DNA of 64,000 bases from Rhodobacteraceae bacterium D3-12 (GCA_025916135.1 CP104793.1:4431762-4495761), one strand, 5' to 3'. Shown: positions 7,250-16,813, numbered from the stretch's first letter. Made by a program: numbers and translations. Notes: generated from the letters alone by a model not told the origin.

Positions 7250-8683
7250 ATGGAGATGCCCCAACCCGATCCCGGTATTCTGGCCAAGAAGCCGACGCTC
7301 GTGGAGCGATTACTGCGGGTTTTGCCGAAAGACGCGGTGATACATGAATTGGCAGAGACGCGGGCCTATGAGTGTGACGCGCTGACGGCGTATCGCTGTC
7401 CGCCGATGGCGGCTGTGTTGCCGTCGTCCACGCAGGAAGTGTCGGACGTTTTGCGGATTTGCAACGAGTTGGGCGTTCCGGTGGTGCCGCGCGGGGCGGG
7501 CACATCGCTTGCCGGGGGGGCTTTGCCGACGGCGGATTGTTTGATTCTGGGCGTGGCGCGGATGAACGAGGTTCTGGAGACCGATTACGACAATCGCATC
7601 ATCCGGGTGCAGACCGGGCGGACGAACCTGAGCGTATCGGGGGCCGTCGAGGAAGAAGATTTCTTTTACGCGCCGGACCCGTCGAGCCAGCTTGCCTGTG
7701 CCATTGCCGGCAATATCGCGATGAATTCAGGCGGGGCGCATTGTTTGAAATACGGCGTCACCACCAACAATTTGTTGGGCGTCACCATGGTGATGATGGA
7801 TGGCGAAGTGGTTGAGATCGGCGGCGCGCATCTGGATGCTGGCGGGTATGACTTGCTGGGTCTGATTTGCGGGTCCGAGGGGCAATTGGGCGTTGTCACG
7901 GAAGCAACGCTGCGCATTTTGCGCAAGCCCGAGGGGGCGCGGCCCGTGTTGATGGGGTTTGACAGCAACGAGGTCGCCGGGGCGTGCGTGTCGGATATTA
8001 TCAAGGCCGGGGTTTTGCCGGTGGCGATTGAGTTCATGGACCGGCCTTGCATTCGCGCGACCGAAGCGTTTGCCCATGCCGGATACCCCGATTGCGAGGC
8101 CTTGCTGATTGTTGAAGTCGAAGGCAGCGAGGCCGAGATCGACGAGCAGCTTGCGCTGATCCTTGAAATTGCGCGGCGGCATAATCCGGTGGAGTTACGT
8201 GAGAGCGGCAGTGCCGAGGAAAGCGCCAAGATATGGCTGGGACGCAAGAGCGCCTTTGGTGCGATGGGGCAGATCAACGATTACATGTGTCTTGATGGCA
8301 CGATCCCGGTGAGCCAGTTGCCGTTTGTGTTGCGCCGTATTGCCGAGATGAGCCGCGACTACGGGCTGGATGTGGGCAATGTGTTTCATGCGGGGGATGG
8401 CAATATGCATCCGCTGATCCTGTTTGATGCCAATAAGCCCGGTGATCTTGAGCGGTGTGAGGCGCTGGGTGCGGATATCCTTCGGCTTTGTGTTGAGGTG
8501 GGGGGATGTTTGACTGGTGAGCATGGTGTGGGGATTGAAAAGCGTGATCTGATGGTCAGTCAATTTGCGCCCGATGATTTGGATATTCAGATGGCGGTGA
8601 AGGATGTCTTCGATCCGGCGTGGTTGTTGAACCCGGCGAAGGTGTTTCCGTTGGAGGCGTCGGCGAAGCGGCGCGCGGCATGA
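7250..8683 (+). CDS. glcD: glycolate oxidase FAD-linked subunit GlcD
   Basis: 477 residues from the ATG at 7250, chosen because GAGAGGA sits upstream and an earlier in-frame codon lacks a ribosome site. FAD-binding type 4 (PCMH) domain: PPMAAVLPSSTQEVSDVLRIC, then VPRGAGTSLAGGALP, DPSSQLACAIAGNIAMNSGG and GSEGQLGVVTEATLR. The C-terminal FAD-oxidase domain ends with GNVFHAGDGNMHPL and GGCLTGEHGVGIEKR. GlcD oxidises glycolate to glyoxylate together with GlcE and GlcF, feeding electrons to quinone. It opens the glcD-glcE-orf-glcF operon. No GlcC-type regulator is in the window. Confidence 0.95.
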   Translation: MEMPQPDPGILAKKPTLVERLLRVLPKDAVIHELAETRAYECDALTAYRCPPMAAVLPSSTQEVSDVLRICNELGVPVVPRGAGTSLAGGALPTADCLILGVARMNEVLETDYDNRIIRVQTGRTNLSVSGAVEEEDFFYAPDPSSQLACAIAGNIAMNSGGAHCLKYGVTTNNLLGVTMVMMDGEVVEIGGAHLDAGGYDLLGLICGSEGQLGVVTEATLRILRKPEGARPVLMGFDSNEVAGACVSDIIKAGVLPVAIEFMDRPCIRATEAFAHAGYPDCEALLIVEVEGSEAEIDEQLALILEIARRHNPVELRESGSAEESAKIWLGRKSAFGAMGQINDYMCLDGTIPVSQLPFVLRRIAEMSRDYGLDVGNVFHAGDGNMHPLILFDANKPGDLERCEALGADILRLCVEVGGCLTGEHGVGIEKRDLMVSQFAPDDLDIQMAVKDVFDPAWLLNPAKVFPLEASAKRRAA

Positions 8684-8740
8684 GGTGCGGGCGTCGGTGC
8701 GCAGTGACAATTGCGGGTTAGACCTCGCAGGCAGGTTTGA

Positions 8741-8786
8741 GTGGGGGCCAGCCCCCACGCCCCCGGAGTATTTACAGCAAGATGAA
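8741..8786 (+). repeat. dispersed palindromic repeat, copy A
   Basis: A GTGGGGGCCAGCCCCCAC hairpin is followed by CCCCCGGAGTATTT and GCAAGATGAA. The same arrangement recurs at several places in this window. The element overlaps the first codons of glcE, whose start codon lies inside the ATGAA end of the repeat. Confidence 0.7.
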
Positions 8787-9927
8787 AATGATGACGCCAG
8801 AAAATGAAACAGAGTTAAGTGAAGCCGTGCAGGGCGCAGCGGGGCCATTGCGGGTGGTTGGCGGCGGGACGCGACCGGTGGGGCATGACGTGGTTGGGGA
8901 GGTTCTGTCGACCTCGGGGATGAGCGGAATCGTGGATTATGAGCCGGGTGCGCTTACCCTTGTGGCGGGCGCGGGCACGCCGGTGCAGGAGATCGAGGCA
9001 GCTTTGGCCGCGGAAAAGCAGCGGTTGGCGTTTGAGCCGATGGACTATCGCGCGCTTATGGGCACCACGGGCACGCCGACGATTGGCGGCGTGGTGGCGG
9101 CGAATGTCAGCGGGCCGAGGCGGATTTCTGTCGGGGCGTGCCGCGATTTCCTGCTTGGGGTCAGGTTTGTTGACGGGACCGGCCGTGTTTTGAAAAACGG
9201 CGGGCGGGTGATGAAGAATGTCACCGGATATGACCTTGTGAAGTTGATGGCCGGGAGCCGCGGGACGTTAGGCGTGTTGAGTGAAGTGAGCCTCAAGGTG
9301 TTGCCGGTGCCGGAGACGGAGGCGACGTTGATCCTGCATGGACAGGAGGCGGGCGAGGCCGTAGCCGCGATGTCGGCGGCTTTGGGGTCGCCCTATGAGG
9401 TGACGGGTGCCGCGTATTTGCCGCAGGTGGCGGGCGAAAGCCCGGATGTGATGTTGCGTCTTGAAGGGTTCGAAGCGTCAGTGGCCTACCGGCTGGGGGC
9501 GCTTGAGGCGGTGTTGAGCAGCTATGGTGATATGAGCGTGGTTCGCGGCGACGCGAGCCGTGAGGCGTGGAGCCGGGTGCGCGACGTGGAGATGTTTGCG
9601 GCTGGTGACGGGGATGTTTGGCGCATTTCGCTAAAGCCGTCGGATGCGCCAGACATTTTGGAGCGTATGGGAGAAGATGTGCGCGTGCAGCTTGACTGGG
9701 GTGGTGGGCTGATCTGGGCGATGGGCACGGCGGGGCAAGATCTTAGGGCGCGGTTAGAGCCGTTTCGCGGCCATGCGACATTGATGCGGGCGAGCGCGCA
9801 GACGCGGGGCGCGATTGCAGTGTTTCAACCGGAACCTGCGCCGCTTGGTAAGATTTCTCAAGGTTTGCGCGATAAGTTCGACCCGCGGGGGATTCTGAAC
9901 CCCGGTTTGATGGGGCGTCTGCTATGA
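8782..9927 (+). CDS. glcE: glycolate oxidase subunit GlcE (FAD-binding)
   Basis: 381 residues from the ATG at 8782. In-frame ATGs at 8788 and 8791 are alternatives. It contains a shorter FAD-binding type 4 domain: GPLRVVGGGTRPVGHD, VAGAGTPVQEIEAALA, GTPTIGGVVAANVSGPRRIS, GRVMKNVTGYDLVKLMAGSRGTLGVLSEVSLKVLP, ending GILNPGLMGRLL. GlcE is the second flavoprotein-like subunit of the glycolate oxidase complex. The start lies within a dispersed repeat, so the first residues (MKMMTPENETELSEA) are less certain. It overlaps the next small gene by four bases. Confidence 0.93.
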   Translation: MKMMTPENETELSEAVQGAAGPLRVVGGGTRPVGHDVVGEVLSTSGMSGIVDYEPGALTLVAGAGTPVQEIEAALAAEKQRLAFEPMDYRALMGTTGTPTIGGVVAANVSGPRRISVGACRDFLLGVRFVDGTGRVLKNGGRVMKNVTGYDLVKLMAGSRGTLGVLSEVSLKVLPVPETEATLILHGQEAGEAVAAMSAALGSPYEVTGAAYLPQVAGESPDVMLRLEGFEASVAYRLGALEAVLSSYGDMSVVRGDASREAWSRVRDVEMFAAGDGDVWRISLKPSDAPDILERMGEDVRVQLDWGGGLIWAMGTAGQDLRARLEPFRGHATLMRASAQTRGAIAVFQPEPAPLGKISQGLRDKFDPRGILNPGLMGRLL

Positions 9928-10274
9928 CACTTGGGATTGCGTATGTTGTTTTCGTGCTGATTGGGCCGGTGATTTTTCTGGCGCTGATCCGGCCTATGCC
10001 GACGCGGCGGCGGTTTGCGCTGGGCGTGGGGTCGGCGTTGATGTTGGTGATCGCGGCGTGGGTCTTGCAGGGGAGTGAGGCGGGCATGGCGGTGCAGTTT
10101 GCGCGGCTTGGCTGTATCTGGCTGGGTTGGATCGTGACGATTGCGATGGTGGTTCAGGCGCTCGCGTTGCGGCGCGGCGGGGGCCGGCAGAGAAAATGGA
10201 ACGCAGCACTGGGCGCGGCGGCAACGGTGATGCCGTGGTTCGGATTGACGCTTGCGATATCGGCGGCAGGATAG
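9924..10274 (+). CDS. small membrane protein between glcE and glcF
   Basis: 116 residues with about four hydrophobic segments (MTLGIAYVVFVLIGPVIFLALI; FALGVGSALMLVIAAWVL; LGCIWLGWIVTIAMVVQALAL; AATVMPWFGLTLAISAAG). ATGA overlap with glcE, and glcF starts on the base after its stop codon, so all are co-translated. No family recognised. Its position suggests a role linked to the glycolate oxidase, such as membrane attachment, but that is inference. Confidence 0.65.
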   Translation: MTLGIAYVVFVLIGPVIFLALIRPMPTRRRFALGVGSALMLVIAAWVLQGSEAGMAVQFARLGCIWLGWIVTIAMVVQALALRRGGGRQRKWNAALGAAATVMPWFGLTLAISAAG

Positions 10275-11567
10275 ATGCAGACACATTTTACCGAAGAGCA
10301 GTTGAAGGACGCCGGGACGCAGCGTGCGAACGAGATTTTGCGCGCCTGTGTGCATTGCGGGTTTTGCACGGCGACCTGTCCGACCTATCAGGTGTTGGGC
10401 GACGAGCTGGACAGCCCGAGGGGGCGGATTTACCAGATCAAGGATATGCTGGAAAACGAGCGGGTGCCGGACGAAAAAACGGTGCTGCATATTGACCGCT
10501 GTCTGAGCTGTTTGGCCTGTATGACGACCTGCCCATCCGGCGTGCATTACATGCATCTGGTGGATCACGCGCGGGCCTATATCGAGGATAATTACAAGCG
10601 CCCCTTCATGGATCGCGCTTTGCGCTGGGTGTTGGCGCGGATCTTGCCTTATCCGGGGCGATTTAGGCTGGCTCTGCTTGGGGCGAAGATTGGCAAACCG
10701 TTTGCTTTTGCCATGCCGGACAAGCGGCTCAAGGCGATGTTGCAGATGGCACCCAAGAGCATTCCGCCGGTGAGCCGCAATGATGATCCGCAGAGCTTTG
10801 CCCCCAAAGGCGAGAAGCGAATGCGTGTGGCGTTGATGACGGGTTGTGCGCAAAAGGCGTTGGATACCGATATCAACGACGCCACGATCCGCCTGTTGCG
10901 GCGGTTGGGCTGTGAGGTGGTTGTGGCCAAGGGTGCGGGCTGTTGCGGGGCGTTGACGCACCACATGGGCAAAGAAGTCGAGAGCCATGCCACCGCCGCG
11001 AAAAACATCGACGCGTGGAGCGCGGAAATGGCGGGTGAGGGGTTGGATGCGATTGTCATCAACACCAGCGGTTGTGGCACCACGGTCAAGGATTACGGCC
11101 ATATGTTTCGCACCACTGACCGCGCCGAACAGGCCGCAAAAGTGGCCGGTATTGCGATGGATGTGAGCGAGATTTTGATGAAGCTCGACCTACCCGAGGG
11201 GGCGGCGAAAGGTGTGAAGGTGGCCTATCACGCGGCGTGTTCATTGCAACATGGGCAGCAGATCAAGACGCACCCCAAGACGCTTCTTAAGCGGGCGGGA
11301 TTTGAGGTGGTGGAGCCTGCGGATAGCCATTTGTGCTGTGGCTCGGCCGGGACATACAACCTGATGCAGCCAGAGATTTCGGGGCAATTGAAAGAGCGCA
11401 AGGTTAAAACGCTGATGGCCAAGGCGCCGGACATAATCGCGGCGGGCAATATCGGCTGTATGGTGCAGATCGGCTCGGGCACGGATGTGCCGGTGGTGCA
11501 TACGGTTGAATTGCTTGATTGGGCCACGGGCGGGCCGAAGCCGAGGAAGTTGGCTGAGCAATACTGA
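10275..11567 (+). CDS. glcF: glycolate oxidase iron-sulfur subunit GlcF
   Basis: 430 residues. Two [4Fe-4S] ferredoxin-type clusters near the N-terminus (CVHCGFCTATCPTY and CLSCLACMTTCPSG), then two CCG domains (GCCGALTHHMGKEVE with the preceding GCAQKALD, and CCGSAGTYNLMQPEIS with CSLQHGQQ). This is the full GlcF layout. It passes electrons from GlcD/GlcE to the quinone pool at the inner membrane. It is the last gene of the glc operon. Confidence 0.95.
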   Translation: MQTHFTEEQLKDAGTQRANEILRACVHCGFCTATCPTYQVLGDELDSPRGRIYQIKDMLENERVPDEKTVLHIDRCLSCLACMTTCPSGVHYMHLVDHARAYIEDNYKRPFMDRALRWVLARILPYPGRFRLALLGAKIGKPFAFAMPDKRLKAMLQMAPKSIPPVSRNDDPQSFAPKGEKRMRVALMTGCAQKALDTDINDATIRLLRRLGCEVVVAKGAGCCGALTHHMGKEVESHATAAKNIDAWSAEMAGEGLDAIVINTSGCGTTVKDYGHMFRTTDRAEQAAKVAGIAMDVSEILMKLDLPEGAAKGVKVAYHAACSLQHGQQIKTHPKTLLKRAGFEVVEPADSHLCCGSAGTYNLMQPEISGQLKERKVKTLMAKAPDIIAAGNIGCMVQIGSGTDVPVVHTVELLDWATGGPKPRKLAEQY

Positions 11568-11635
11568 AATTTTGCCGCATTATTGACAAACCTGCTATCT
11601 AGGCCGGAGCGAATACCTGCTTTTCGGGAGTCATA

Positions 11636-12448
11636 ATGCTGCGCTTGTTTGTTACTGCTATTGTTGTCGCGCTGGTTGGAACCGCGCAGGCGCAGGATAC
11701 CGGGTTGAAACGGCTTGATACCGGCGAAGATGGTCGCGGTTGGGAAGCCGTTGGGCGTCTGGATATCGGTGGCAAGCGGTTCTGCACCGGGGCGATGATT
11801 GCGCCCAATCTGGTGCTGACGGCGGCGCATTGTCTTTATGACAAGGACAGCGGCAAGCGGATCAGCAATGAGCAGATCGAGTTTCTGGCTGGTTGGCGCA
11901 ACGGGCGGGCCTCGGCCTATCGCTGGGTCAAGCGGGCGGTGGTTCACCCCGAGTATGAATATTCGAGCAACGTCGCCGCCGACCGGGTGCGCAACGATGT
12001 GGCGCTTTTGGAGCTGCACCACCCCATTCGCAACACGCAGGTCATTCCGTTTGCCACCGATCAGCGGCCCGCCAAGGGCGACAAGATCGGGGTGGTGTCC
12101 TATGCCAAGGACCGCTCAGAGGCGCCATCGCTTCAGGAGTTGTGCCGGGTGAAGGCGCGGCAATCAGGTGTGTTGATCATGAGTTGCGATGTTGATCTTG
12201 GCTCTAGCGGCGCGCCGGTGTTCAGCTTTGAGGGCGGCGAGCCAAAAATCGTTTCGGTGGTGTCCGCCATGGCAGAGGTTGGCGGCGAACGGGTGTCGCT
12301 TGGCACGCAATTGCAGGAGCCTTTGCGGTTGCTTAGAGCCGAATTGGCGGCGGGCAATGGTGTGTTTGGCAACGACACACGGGCCAAAGGAAAGCGGATC
12401 GTTGTCGGGACGCGGAGCAATTCGGGCGCGAAGTTTATCAAGCCATGA
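11636..12448 (+). CDS. secreted trypsin-like serine protease (first of a tandem pair)
   Basis: 270 residues. Signal peptide MLRLFVTAIVVALVGTAQA, then LKRLDTGEDGRGWEAVGRLDIGG. The S1-type triad reads LVLTAAHC (His), VRNDVALLEL (Asp) and LGSSGAPVFS (Ser). The usual GDSGGP around the nucleophile is GSSGAPV here, so the conserved Asp before Ser is a Ser, as in some V8/S1B-like bacterial proteases. Likely periplasmic or secreted. It overlaps the second paralogue by four bases; the two are a tandem duplication. Target unknown. Confidence 0.82.
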   Translation: MLRLFVTAIVVALVGTAQAQDTGLKRLDTGEDGRGWEAVGRLDIGGKRFCTGAMIAPNLVLTAAHCLYDKDSGKRISNEQIEFLAGWRNGRASAYRWVKRAVVHPEYEYSSNVAADRVRNDVALLELHHPIRNTQVIPFATDQRPAKGDKIGVVSYAKDRSEAPSLQELCRVKARQSGVLIMSCDVDLGSSGAPVFSFEGGEPKIVSVVSAMAEVGGERVSLGTQLQEPLRLLRAELAAGNGVFGNDTRAKGKRIVVGTRSNSGAKFIKP

Positions 12449-13293
12449 AGCGAGCGGTTCATAGGGATGTCGCCGCCGGTTTGGTATTGGCCGGGATGGT
12501 CAACATGATTGGCGCGGCGGCCTGGGCCAACAGTGGGTTGAAACGGCTGGATGATCGCAGCGAATTGCTAGGCTGGGAGGCCGTTGGCAAGGTTCAGATC
12601 GGCGGTTCGGGGTTTTGCACCGGCGTTTTGATTGCGACCGATCTTGTGCTGACGGCAGCGCATTGCGTGTATGACCGACAGAGCGGAAAAGCGCGGGACG
12701 CCGGGGTTTTCACCTTTCGGGCGGGGTGGCGCGATGGCAAGGCGATTGCAGAACGCGAGGTGATCGCGATTGCGGCGCACCCCGGCTATGATCCGGCACA
12801 GCCGCCGTCGCCCGAGCAAATCCGCGCCGATGCGGCGTTGTTGAAGTTGAAGCAGCCTATACCGGCGGCTGTGGCCAGCCCGTTTGCATTGCATTCAGGC
12901 GCGCGGACCGGCGCGCGGGTGAGCGTTGTGTCTTATGGGCGGGGCCGAGAATCGGCTCTGTCATGGCAGCGCGACTGCGGGCTTTTAGGGCGGCGTCAGG
13001 GATTGATGGCGTTTGATTGCGATGTGACCTTTGGATCGTCTGGTGCGCCTGTTTTCGTGCGCGAAGGATCGCGGGCGCGTATTTTGTCGCTGATCTCGAC
13101 CGGGGGCGCGGTGAGCCGGGGCAAGGTGTTGGCCTATGGCATGGAGCTGCCGATGGTGGTGCGCGAGTTGAAGCGCGGGCTGAGGGCAGCAGGGCCAGCT
13201 ATTGGGAACACCGGTGCAAAAATACGGCGGCTGCAAGTGGGCCAGAAAAGCGGCGAACGCCGCCAGATCGGGGCGCGTTTCATCAAGCCCTAA
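12445..13293 (+). CDS. secreted trypsin-like serine protease (second of a tandem pair)
   Basis: 282 residues, about the same architecture as its upstream neighbour. N-terminal hydrophobic signal (VLAGMVNMIGAAAWA), GLKRLDDRSELLGWEAVGKVQIGG, LVLTAAHC (His), IRADAALLKLKQ (Asp) and VTFGSSGAPVFV (Ser). Both copies end in a similar arginine-rich tail with the motif GA(R/K)FIKP, which could be a sorting or self-inhibitory element (inference). ATGA overlap shows co-translation. Both retain the triad but lack the canonical GDSGG. Confidence 0.8.
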   Translation: MKRAVHRDVAAGLVLAGMVNMIGAAAWANSGLKRLDDRSELLGWEAVGKVQIGGSGFCTGVLIATDLVLTAAHCVYDRQSGKARDAGVFTFRAGWRDGKAIAEREVIAIAAHPGYDPAQPPSPEQIRADAALLKLKQPIPAAVASPFALHSGARTGARVSVVSYGRGRESALSWQRDCGLLGRRQGLMAFDCDVTFGSSGAPVFVREGSRARILSLISTGGAVSRGKVLAYGMELPMVVRELKRGLRAAGPAIGNTGAKIRRLQVGQKSGERRQIGARFIKP

Positions 13294-13422
13294 GGTCTTG
13301 AAAACGGTTTCGACCCTTCCCAAATTATCGGTGTTGGGGTGCCAAATTGGGCCCCGATGTACTGATGGTCTGTCCCTTTGGGGAAGGCCGAAACCTTGGT
13401 ATCGCTCAATGGAGGATGACCC

Positions 13423-13890
13423 ATGCGTAACTATGATTTTACCCCGCTTTATCGTGCCACCGTCGGTTTTGACCAGATCGCCGACATGTTTGACCGCGTG
13501 CTGTCCGGTGATGTGGCGCAAAACAGCTACCCCCCGTATAACATCGAAAAAACCGCTGATGATGCGTATCGAATCTCGATCGCTGTGGCGGGGTTTTCGG
13601 ACGCTGACCTGTCGGTTGACGTGAAAGAAGGCGCGCTGCTTGTTTCCGCTCGCAAGGCGGATGAGGGCGAGGAGCGCACGTTCCTGCATCGCGGCATTGC
13701 GACCCGCGCGTTTGAGCGCCGGTTCCAGCTTGCCGATCATGTGCGGGTGACAGGCGCGACCCATACAGATGGGATGCTGCATATCGACCTTGTGCGCGAA
13801 GTTCCCGAGGCGTTGAAGCCGCGCCGGATCGAGATTGCGAAGGCCGCCAGCATCGAGAAAGACGTGGTTGAGGCAAAGACCGTCAACTAA
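13423..13890 (+). CDS. Hsp20 / IbpA-type small heat-shock protein
   Basis: 155 residues. Short N-terminal arm (MRNYDFTPLYRATVGFDQIADMFDRVL, typical of IbpA), then an alpha-crystallin domain with YPPYNIEKTADDAYRISIAVAGFSDADLSV, LHRGIATRAFERRFQLADHV and DGMLHIDLVREVPE. ATP-independent holdase that binds unfolded cytosolic proteins. A strong AGGA ribosome site (GGAGGATGACCC) precedes the ATG. It ends before a perfect terminator hairpin. A thermosensor leader is common for this family but was not demonstrated here. Confidence 0.92.
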   Translation: MRNYDFTPLYRATVGFDQIADMFDRVLSGDVAQNSYPPYNIEKTADDAYRISIAVAGFSDADLSVDVKEGALLVSARKADEGEERTFLHRGIATRAFERRFQLADHVRVTGATHTDGMLHIDLVREVPEALKPRRIEIAKAASIEKDVVEAKTVN

Positions 13891-13912
13891 GCGCAACGCT
13901 GAATTTTGATGC

Positions 13913-13944
13913 AAACGGCCCGCGAGGAGACTCGCGGGCCGTTT
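13913..13944 (+). terminator. rho-independent terminator after hsp20
   Basis: Perfect 14-bp stem (13913-13926 with 13931-13944) around a GAGA loop, closing in GTTTCTGTTT. It lies just past the hsp20 stop and before the convergent vWA gene. Confidence 0.85.
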
Positions 13945-13992
13945 CTGTTTGTGCTGTCGGGGGTGGGTGGTGGGGTGAAACCCCACCCTACA

Positions 13993-16097
13993 TCAGCGCG
14001 ACAGGCTGGCGGCGAGGCGCATCAGGCGGACCGCTTCGGCGCGGTAGCCGAACGGGTCGTCCCCAGTAGAGGCGGCGGCCAGAGCGATGGCGTCGTTATA
14101 GGTCCAGCCATTCGAGTAGCTGCTGTTTTTCAACAACTCACCAAAGCCCGCGATAGCCGTGGCAAAGCGGATGTCGCCATTGAGCTCGCCCATGCCCGGC
14201 AGGATCGGGGTTTCGATCAGTTGGCTTTCAGACGCGCCCGGTTCCTTGTAGCGCAGTTTGAGGAAGCCAAGTTCGGCCGAGGGTTTGGCGACACCTTCGA
14301 CGGTGGTGGTGCCATAGCGCAAGGGATCCGTCAGCTGTGCAGGCGAGCCGGTCGGGGTGATCTCGTAAATTGCCGTGACCGAGTGGCCCGCGCCGATGTC
14401 GCCGGCGTCAACCTTGTCGTTGTTGAAATCCTCGCGTTTGAGGGCGCGGGTTTCATAGCCGATCAACCGGTATTCCGAGATTTGCGCCGGGTTGAATTCG
14501 ACCTGAATTTTCACATCATTGGCGATTGGGAAAAGCGCGCCCGAGAATTGATCGACAAGCACTTTCTGTGCTTCGGAGAGGGTGTCGATATAGCTGGCTT
14601 GGCCGTTGCCGTTTTGGGCGAGCGCCTGCATCGTGGCATCGTTGAGATTGCCGCGACCAAAGCCCATGACCGAGAGATAAGTGCCGCTGTCGCGTTTCTT
14701 GGCAATGTAGTCTTTGAGCGCGTCGGGATTGGACAGGCCAACATTGAAGTCGCCATCGGTGGCGAGGATCACGCGGGTGACTTCGCCTTCGGCGGCCATG
14801 CCTTCGGCAACGGCATAGGCCTGTTGCAGGCCGGCCTGTCCGGCAGTGGAGCCACCGGCACGCAAGTTATCGAGAGCGGCGAGGATTTTGGCGCGTTCGC
14901 TGGCCGGGGTCGGGGCGAGCACCTGTCCGGCGGAGCCAGCGTAGGTGACGATTGACACCTGATCGTTTTCAGTCAGGCGCGGCAACATCAGAGCGAGGCT
15001 TTGCTTGAGCAGCGGCAGCTTGTTGGCGTTGTTCATCGAGCCGGACGTGTCGATCAAAAAGACGAGGTTCAGCGGTGGGCGGTTTTCGACCTCGGCCTGC
15101 TGCCCCTGAATGGCGATATGGACGAGGTTTGTGCCGCTGTTCCACGGTGTCGGGGTGACCGTGACGGTGGGTTTGAAGGGGGCTTCATCCGCGGCGGGTG
15201 CAGGGTAGTTATAGGGGAAATAGTTGAGCATTTCCTCGATCCGCACGGCGTTTGCAGGGGGCAGTTGCCCCGCGCTGATCGACGAGCGGATCACGGCGTA
15301 AGATGCGGTGTCGACATCAATCGAGAAGGTCGAGACGGGCTCTTGGGCTGTGATCTTCAAAGGGTTTTGATCGGCTTCTGGGAAGGCTTCTGTATTTGCG
15401 ACCGGAGGGGGGCGATACGGTCAGCCGGGGCCGGAGCGGGTGCCGCGATGCCCGACGCGGGCGCGGGCTTTTGAGCGAGCGAGCCTATGGCGTAGCCATC
15501 TGTTAGTGCGCGGAGTTCACGACTCTTGGGCGCGGCGGGTTTGATGCCGCTCTGGTTGCTTGGGGCCGTGGTGGTGGAGGCGGGCGCGGCGGCGCCACCG
15601 GTAGGTTGGCCTCCAAGCTGGGGCGCGGGTTCGGCTGCGATGACAGGCGCGGGGGCTTTGTCGGCAGAGTTGGCGCCGAGTGCCTCTTTCTTGCGCGTGG
15701 TCTCGGCGGGGGCTTCGGACGTGATCGCCGGTGTTTGTTTGCGGGTATCGTCGCCATCCTTGTGTGCCGTGACGGGCGTGCCCTCGCCCCGGTTCAAGAG
15801 GTCAGGCAGGGGGCGGTCGGTGAGTTGCGGCAGGGCGATAACAAGGCCGAAAGCGACCAATGCGGTTGTGGCGGTCAAGGCGCCTTTGGTTGTGAGATTG
15901 GAAAACATCTTGGCTACTCCTCTGAAAAGTCCCGTTTTGGGACGGTCAGAGGTTTGACGCGCGGCATTGGCGGTTTCTTGGTGGCGGGCGAAATTTTTCT
16001 GAGCGAGCGCGATATGCTCGGCCCGTTTTTGCGGGTCGGGCGTGGGGGTGGCCGCGTTCAGTTGGGTCTTTAGGTCGTCAAGGTCATCGTCTGTCAT
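13993..16097 (-). pseudogene. membrane-anchored vWA/DUF3520-type protein, frameshifted
   Basis: The N-terminal part starts at ATG 16097 (MTDDDLDDLKTQL) and has a 70-residue acidic/basic cytoplasmic region, one membrane segment (about 72-90, GALTATTALVAFGLVIALP) and a Pro/Ala-rich linker. The frame ends at 15357 in PIKTL. The other frame carries NTEAFPEADQNPLKITAQEPVSTFSIDVDTASY, a vWA domain with MIDAS DTSGSM, and the C-terminal YfbK-like region. The frames join if the run at 15407-15412 (G on plus) had seven bases, giving DRIAPPPVANTEAFPEADQNP. The full protein would be about 700 residues. Its start overlaps the ECF sigma stop by four bases, so a role in sigma regulation is possible. Likely sequencing error, but a real disruption cannot be excluded. 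Confidence 0.82.
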
Positions 16098-16636
16098 GAC
16101 TGATCCTCGCTCTCGCGCAGGGTGCGCAGGTGTTTCTTGGCTTGTGAGATGCGCCAGCTGATTGTGCCTTCGGACACGCCCAGAATTTCGGCGGTTTCGG
16201 CGTGGGTGCGTTCGTCGAGAACCAGCGCAAGGGTATCGCGCAGGTCGGCAGGCAAGGCGCGCATTGCCGTGGTGAGCCAGTCGGTGGCTTCGGCTTCTTC
16301 TTCTACAGCGGCGCGGCGGTTCAGCTCCCAATCGCCCCAGCCGTCGGCGTGGCGGGCATGGGTGGCGGCGCGGCGGCGGCGGTCGTGTGCCGCGTTCACC
16401 GTCACCCGCCAGAGCCAGGTTGTGAACCTTGCTGATCCGCGAAACCCGGCAAGTTTGGCCGGGAGGGCGGCGCAGATGTCTTGGGTCAGGTCTTCGGCCT
16501 CGGCGCGGGCGCCGGTGAGACGGAAGGCAAGGCGGAACAGCCCATCGTAGTGACGTTCAATCAACGCGGAAAACGCCGCAGCGTCGCCATTGGCGGCTGC
16601 AAAGGCAAGGTTTTCATCGCTTGTTCCCATACGCAT
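16094..16636 (-). CDS. ECF-type RNA polymerase sigma factor
   Basis: 180 residues from the ATG at 16636 (another ATG at 16630). Region 2: FSALIERHYDGLFRLAFRLTGARAEAEDLTQDICAALPAKLAGFRGSARFTTWLWRVTVNAAHDRRRR. Region 4: LPADLRDTLALVLDERTHAETAEILGVSEGTISWRISQAKKHLRTL. These are the complete sigma2 and sigma4 domains of the RpoE-like group. It is coupled by an ATGA overlap to the vWA membrane protein, and no ChrR-, zinc- or Asp23-type anti-sigma is seen beside it. Confidence 0.9.
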   Translation of the reverse strand: MRMGTSDENLAFAAANGDAAAFSALIERHYDGLFRLAFRLTGARAEAEDLTQDICAALPAKLAGFRGSARFTTWLWRVTVNAAHDRRRRAATHARHADGWGDWELNRRAAVEEEAEATDWLTTAMRALPADLRDTLALVLDERTHAETAEILGVSEGTISWRISQAKKHLRTLRESEDQS

Positions 16637-16813
16637 CACGTATCTATGACGCAGGCGCCCGGTCAATCCTTGGTCTCTAAAATTATCTTTTTTGATTTAC
16701 TCGGTTTTAAGGCCGAGGCGTTATCGCTTTTGGGTGAAGCGCGCGTATTCAAAATGGTTGGGTCATTGTGGACCGGTTGGGTCACTGTGGGCCAAAACAG
16801 AGAGGGACGGCTG

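Noticed and set aside
13294..13422. ROSE-type thermosensor ahead of hsp20
   Set aside because: The leader has a ribosome site and possible pairing, but no clear ROSE sequence could be drawn by eye.
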